Shown: in pieces, positions 61,635 to 64,000 of the stretch
How positions within the stretch are numbered: position 1 is the first letter of the stretch
Layout of the letters: the number at the start of each line of letters is the position of its first letter
NCBI RefSeq assembly: GCF_015209745.1
Contig: NZ_CP063657.1
Location: 1,116,001-1,180,000 of the forward strand
Direction: 5' to 3'
Source of the DNA: Lysobacter avium
GTDB lineage: Bacteria; Pseudomonadota; Gammaproteobacteria; Xanthomonadales; Xanthomonadaceae
Length of the DNA: 64,000 nucleotides
Made by a program: the position numbers and the translations under genes
The notes under the pieces: model-generated
The model's database searches: none
Told to the model about the DNA's origin: nothing
What the model saw: the letters and a program-made list of their open reading frames with translations, nothing else

Positions 61635-64000
61635 ATGAAGTCGCACGCATCCCAGCGCGCCCGCGCATGGAAACTGGGCCTGGCCGGGGCCGGGTTGGTT
61701 GCGCTTACCGCCTGTGGCGGGGGCGGTGGTGGCGGCACTGTCATCCGCCCCGAACCACCACCGTCGCCGCCGCCGGTTCCGCCACCGGATGAGGAGCCCG
61801 TACCAGGCCCCCAGCCCGACTTTGACGCTCATCTGGTACTCACCAACACCGACGCCGCGCACGCCGCGGGTTTCACCGGTAAAGGGGTAACGATCGGGCT
61901 GCTCGACAGCGGCATCCGCCGCGACCACCCGACGCTGGACGGCCGGGTCACGCGAAGCTTCGTTTACCTCGACCCGCGCACCAACAACCTCAACGTCGAT
62001 GACGTGCTCGGACACGGGACGATCGTGGCCCAGTTGGCCGGCGGCCGTCCGTTTGGCGATTGGCCCGGTGGCATCGCGCCGGACGCCACGTTTGTCTCCG
62101 CGCGGATCATCTCGGATGCGCCTCCATCCGACGACGGATCCGGCAAGGGCAACGAGGTGTCGGACGGCTCATGGCTGGGCGACATCCACGAGGACCTCAT
62201 CACCGGTGGCGCGCGGATCTCCAACAACTCCTGGGGCGGTCTGTACTGGACCGGCGGCGACACGGTCACCCGTACCTTTGTCAACGCGCTCAAGCCGTTC
62301 GTCGTGGACTGGGGCGGTCTGGTCGTGTTCGCGACCGGCAACGAGGGCTTCGACAACCCCAGCGACACGGCGGCCCTGCCCAGCCTGGGCGCGGGCGCCG
62401 AGATCCTCGAGCGCGGCTGGCTCGCGGTTGCCGCACTGAACACCCTGGAGCCGACCAAGCTGGCGGATTACTCCAACGCCTGTGGCATCGCCCAGAACTA
62501 CTGCCTGGTCGCGCCGGGCAGCGTCGTCTTCACCGATGTGCTGGACCCGCCGGGCGATCCGTCCTACTGGGTAGGCTCAGGTACCTCGTTTGCGGCGCCG
62601 CAGGTATCGGGTGCGGCAGCGGTGGTCTGGGAGGCGTTCCCGTACTTCTCGAACGACGAGGTGCGGCAGACCCTGCTGGGCACCGCGGTCGACCTGGGCG
62701 CGCCCGGCGTGGATCCGATCTTCGGCCACGGCCTGCTGGACGTTGGCAAGGCCGCCAAGGGTCCTGGCCGGCTGGACTGGGGCCAGATGAGCGCGGCGTT
62801 CGATGGCGGTCGATCGGTCTGGTCCAACGACCTCACCGGCGCGGGCGGCATCACCAAGACCGGCGACGGCGATCTGGACCTGACCGGGAAGAACAGCTAC
62901 CGCGGCAAGACGATCGTCAACGAAGGCTCGCTGGCGTCAATGTTCGACATTCCCGGCGACGCGGAGATTGGCCATGACGGCCTGCTGTTGCTCGATGGCA
63001 TCTCGGTGAAGGGTTCGCTGCGCAACGAGGGCATCGCGGCGTTCTACGGCGAGGATGCCACGGGCACCGTGCACACCATCGGTGGTGACTTCACCCAGAC
63101 GAGCACGGGTGTTTTCGCCTTCGACCTGGGCTCGTCCGTGAAGGTCACGGGCCGGGCGACGGTCGCCGGCGAGGTGCTGGTTACCGGCGTCACCGATGGC
63201 TACGTGCGCTCGGCTCGGGAGACTTTCCTGACCGCCGACGGCGGGCTCTCGGGCGCGTTCTCGAAAGTGTCCGCCAGCAACAACCTTTTCCTGCAGGCAA
63301 CGCTGGGGCACGACTTTGAAAGCGCGTGGCTGGACATCCAGCGGCTGGATATCCTCAGCTCCGCGCAGTCATTGCGCCTGAGCCCGACCGCGATCAGCGG
63401 GGCCGCCAGAGTCGAGGACGCGTTCCGCGGCCTCGATCGCGACGGCGCGGGGGTGATTGGACCGGCCGGTCCGGGCGCGATGGGCGGCTTCATCACCGGG
63501 GCCGGGGCGATCCAGTCCATCGCGTCGGCGGCAGGCGCGGAGCGCACGCTGGCGAGCCTGTCCGGCGAGATGCACGCAGCCGACACCGCGTTCGCCACGA
63601 TGGCGATGGACGATGGCCGCCACGCGCTCGAGTCGCGCCTGGACGGGCTCTCCGGCGGCAACGTGGTCAGCCTGGGCAGCTGGGCGAGCCGGCAGGGCGG
63701 CGAGCGCGCGATGTGGTCGCAGTCGCGGTTGGACGCCAACTCCTGGCTGCTGGGCCACGACCAGCGCATCGGGCGCAACCTGACCCTGGGCTTCGCCTTC
63801 GGCCAGACCGACGGCTACGCGCACAACCCGCTGCGCCAGGACCGCGAGCACAACCGCCAGTACGAGAGCCAGCTCTACGCCGCCTGGGAGTTCGATGGCA
63901 GCTACCTGCTGGGTCGCTTCGCAGCCGGCCGCATGGACCGCAGCACCCAGCGCGAGATCGTGCTGGGGAGCCAGAGCCATGGCGTCGCGGCGGATTACGC
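61635..64000 (+). CDS. Autotransporter subtilisin-like serine protease (NalP-like lipoprotein), 3' end outside the window
   Basis: The ATG at 61635 (GGGGGAG upstream) opens a frame that runs 788 codons to the window edge. The signal carries a lipobox (AGLVALTACGG), then a Gly run and a Pro-rich linker. The S8 protease domain has D91 (IGLLDSGI), H127 (LGHGTIVAQLAGG) and S318 (GSGTSFAAPQVSG). A passenger-associated repeat (GAGGITKTGDGDLDLTGKNS) follows near residues 390-430. The autotransporter beta-barrel begins near residue 690 (MWSQSRLDANSWLLGHDQR). It should be surface-displayed or self-released. Confidence 0.9.
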   Translation, partial: MKSHASQRARAWKLGLAGAGLVALTACGGGGGGGTVIRPEPPPSPPPVPPPDEEPVPGPQPDFDAHLVLTNTDAAHAAGFTGKGVTIGLLDSGIRRDHPTLDGRVTRSFVYLDPRTNNLNVDDVLGHGTIVAQLAGGRPFGDWPGGIAPDATFVSARIISDAPPSDDGSGKGNEVSDGSWLGDIHEDLITGGARISNNSWGGLYWTGGDTVTRTFVNALKPFVVDWGGLVVFATGNEGFDNPSDTAALPSLGAGAEILERGWLAVAALNTLEPTKLADYSNACGIAQNYCLVAPGSVVFTDVLDPPGDPSYWVGSGTSFAAPQVSGAAAVVWEAFPYFSNDEVRQTLLGTAVDLGAPGVDPIFGHGLLDVGKAAKGPGRLDWGQMSAAFDGGRSVWSNDLTGAGGITKTGDGDLDLTGKNSYRGKTIVNEGSLASMFDIPGDAEIGHDGLLLLDGISVKGSLRNEGIAAFYGEDATGTVHTIGGDFTQTSTGVFAFDLGSSVKVTGRATVAGEVLVTGVTDGYVRSARETFLTADGGLSGAFSKVSASNNLFLQATLGHDFESAWLDIQRLDILSSAQSLRLSPTAISGAARVEDAFRGLDRDGAGVIGPAGPGAMGGFITGAGAIQSIASAAGAERTLASLSGEMHAADTAFATMAMDDGRHALESRLDGLSGGNVVSLGSWASRQGGERAMWSQSRLDANSWLLGHDQRIGRNLTLGFAFGQTDGYAHNPLRQDREHNRQYESQLYAAWEFDGSYLLGRFAAGRMDRSTQREIVLGSQSHGVAADY

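Noticed and set aside
62060..62977. 305-codon plus-strand frame inside the autotransporter gene
   Set aside because: The frame starting at 61635 has the catalytic triad and continues to the window edge; this one is a shadow.

Overview
The window is high-GC chromosomal DNA from a gammaproteobacterium, most likely a Xanthomonadaceae member of the Lysobacter/Luteimonas/Xanthomonas type. This rests on the gene set: a TrpR-like gene ahead of a complete hisGDCBHAF-hisIE operon, hisS next to an enlarged HAL-family lyase, serA divergent from a D-2-hydroxyglutarate dehydrogenase, and a liu leucine-degradation cluster. The species assignment is inference.

Layout. (1) 1-6.5 kb, minus strand: a DUF2231 membrane protein, a sorbosone-dehydrogenase-like lipoprotein, acetate kinase and the start of a possible phosphoketolase-type gene, then a cupin, a CsaA-like tRNA-binding protein and a CocE/S15 lipoprotein hydrolase. 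(2) 6.6-17.04 kb: an integron gene-cassette array without an integrase (CALIN-type). I count fourteen attC sites, one of them split by an IS1111-type IS110-family element. Cassette genes read leftwards. They encode small membrane proteins, lipoproteins, a P-loop kinase, a HEPN-like protein, an ICMT-like methyltransferase, a cold-shock/DUF1294 protein and a zinc-ribbon/Ltp protein, and two cassettes have no convincing gene. The right end carries an A+T-rich, C-protein-controlled type II restriction-modification system bounded by an attC and a lone core site. (3) 17.3-30.6 kb: tRNA-Pro(CGG), hisS, the HAL-family lyase, a diguanylate cyclase, a TrpR-like regulator with a perfect inverted-repeat operator, and the eight-gene his operon with mostly overlapping stop/start codons. 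(4) 30.7-43.5 kb: a metallophosphoesterase, methionine salvage mtnB-mtnD-mtnC behind an NSS transporter and an NhaC antiporter, serA, a frameshifted D-2-hydroxyglutarate dehydrogenase gene, a DUF2388/DUF4105 pair, and an EfpL (YeiP)-type translation factor. (5) 43.5-58.9 kb: leucine/isovalerate catabolism genes (3-hydroxyacyl-CoA dehydrogenase, HMG-CoA lyase, methylcrotonyl-CoA carboxylase alpha, methylglutaconyl-CoA hydratase, and the carboxylase beta 9 kb away). They are separated by a cytochrome c-FTR1 fusion, a Ser/Thr kinase-TPR protein, an ECF sigma factor and a 1100-residue YadA-like adhesin. (6) 59-64 kb: two Ala-rich lipoproteins, a thiolase and the start of a NalP-like lipoprotein autotransporter protease.

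The most interesting part is the cassette array: an attC-targeting insertion sequence whose 5' non-coding end contains short matches to its own junction and target, and a complete C/R/M restriction system that appears to sit in the array as a cassette-like unit. Secondary points are EF-hand loops within the YadA head repeats, an insertion in the HAL-family enzyme, and the probable autoregulated TrpR-like repressor of the his operon. All calls come from reading the sequence; no database search was run.
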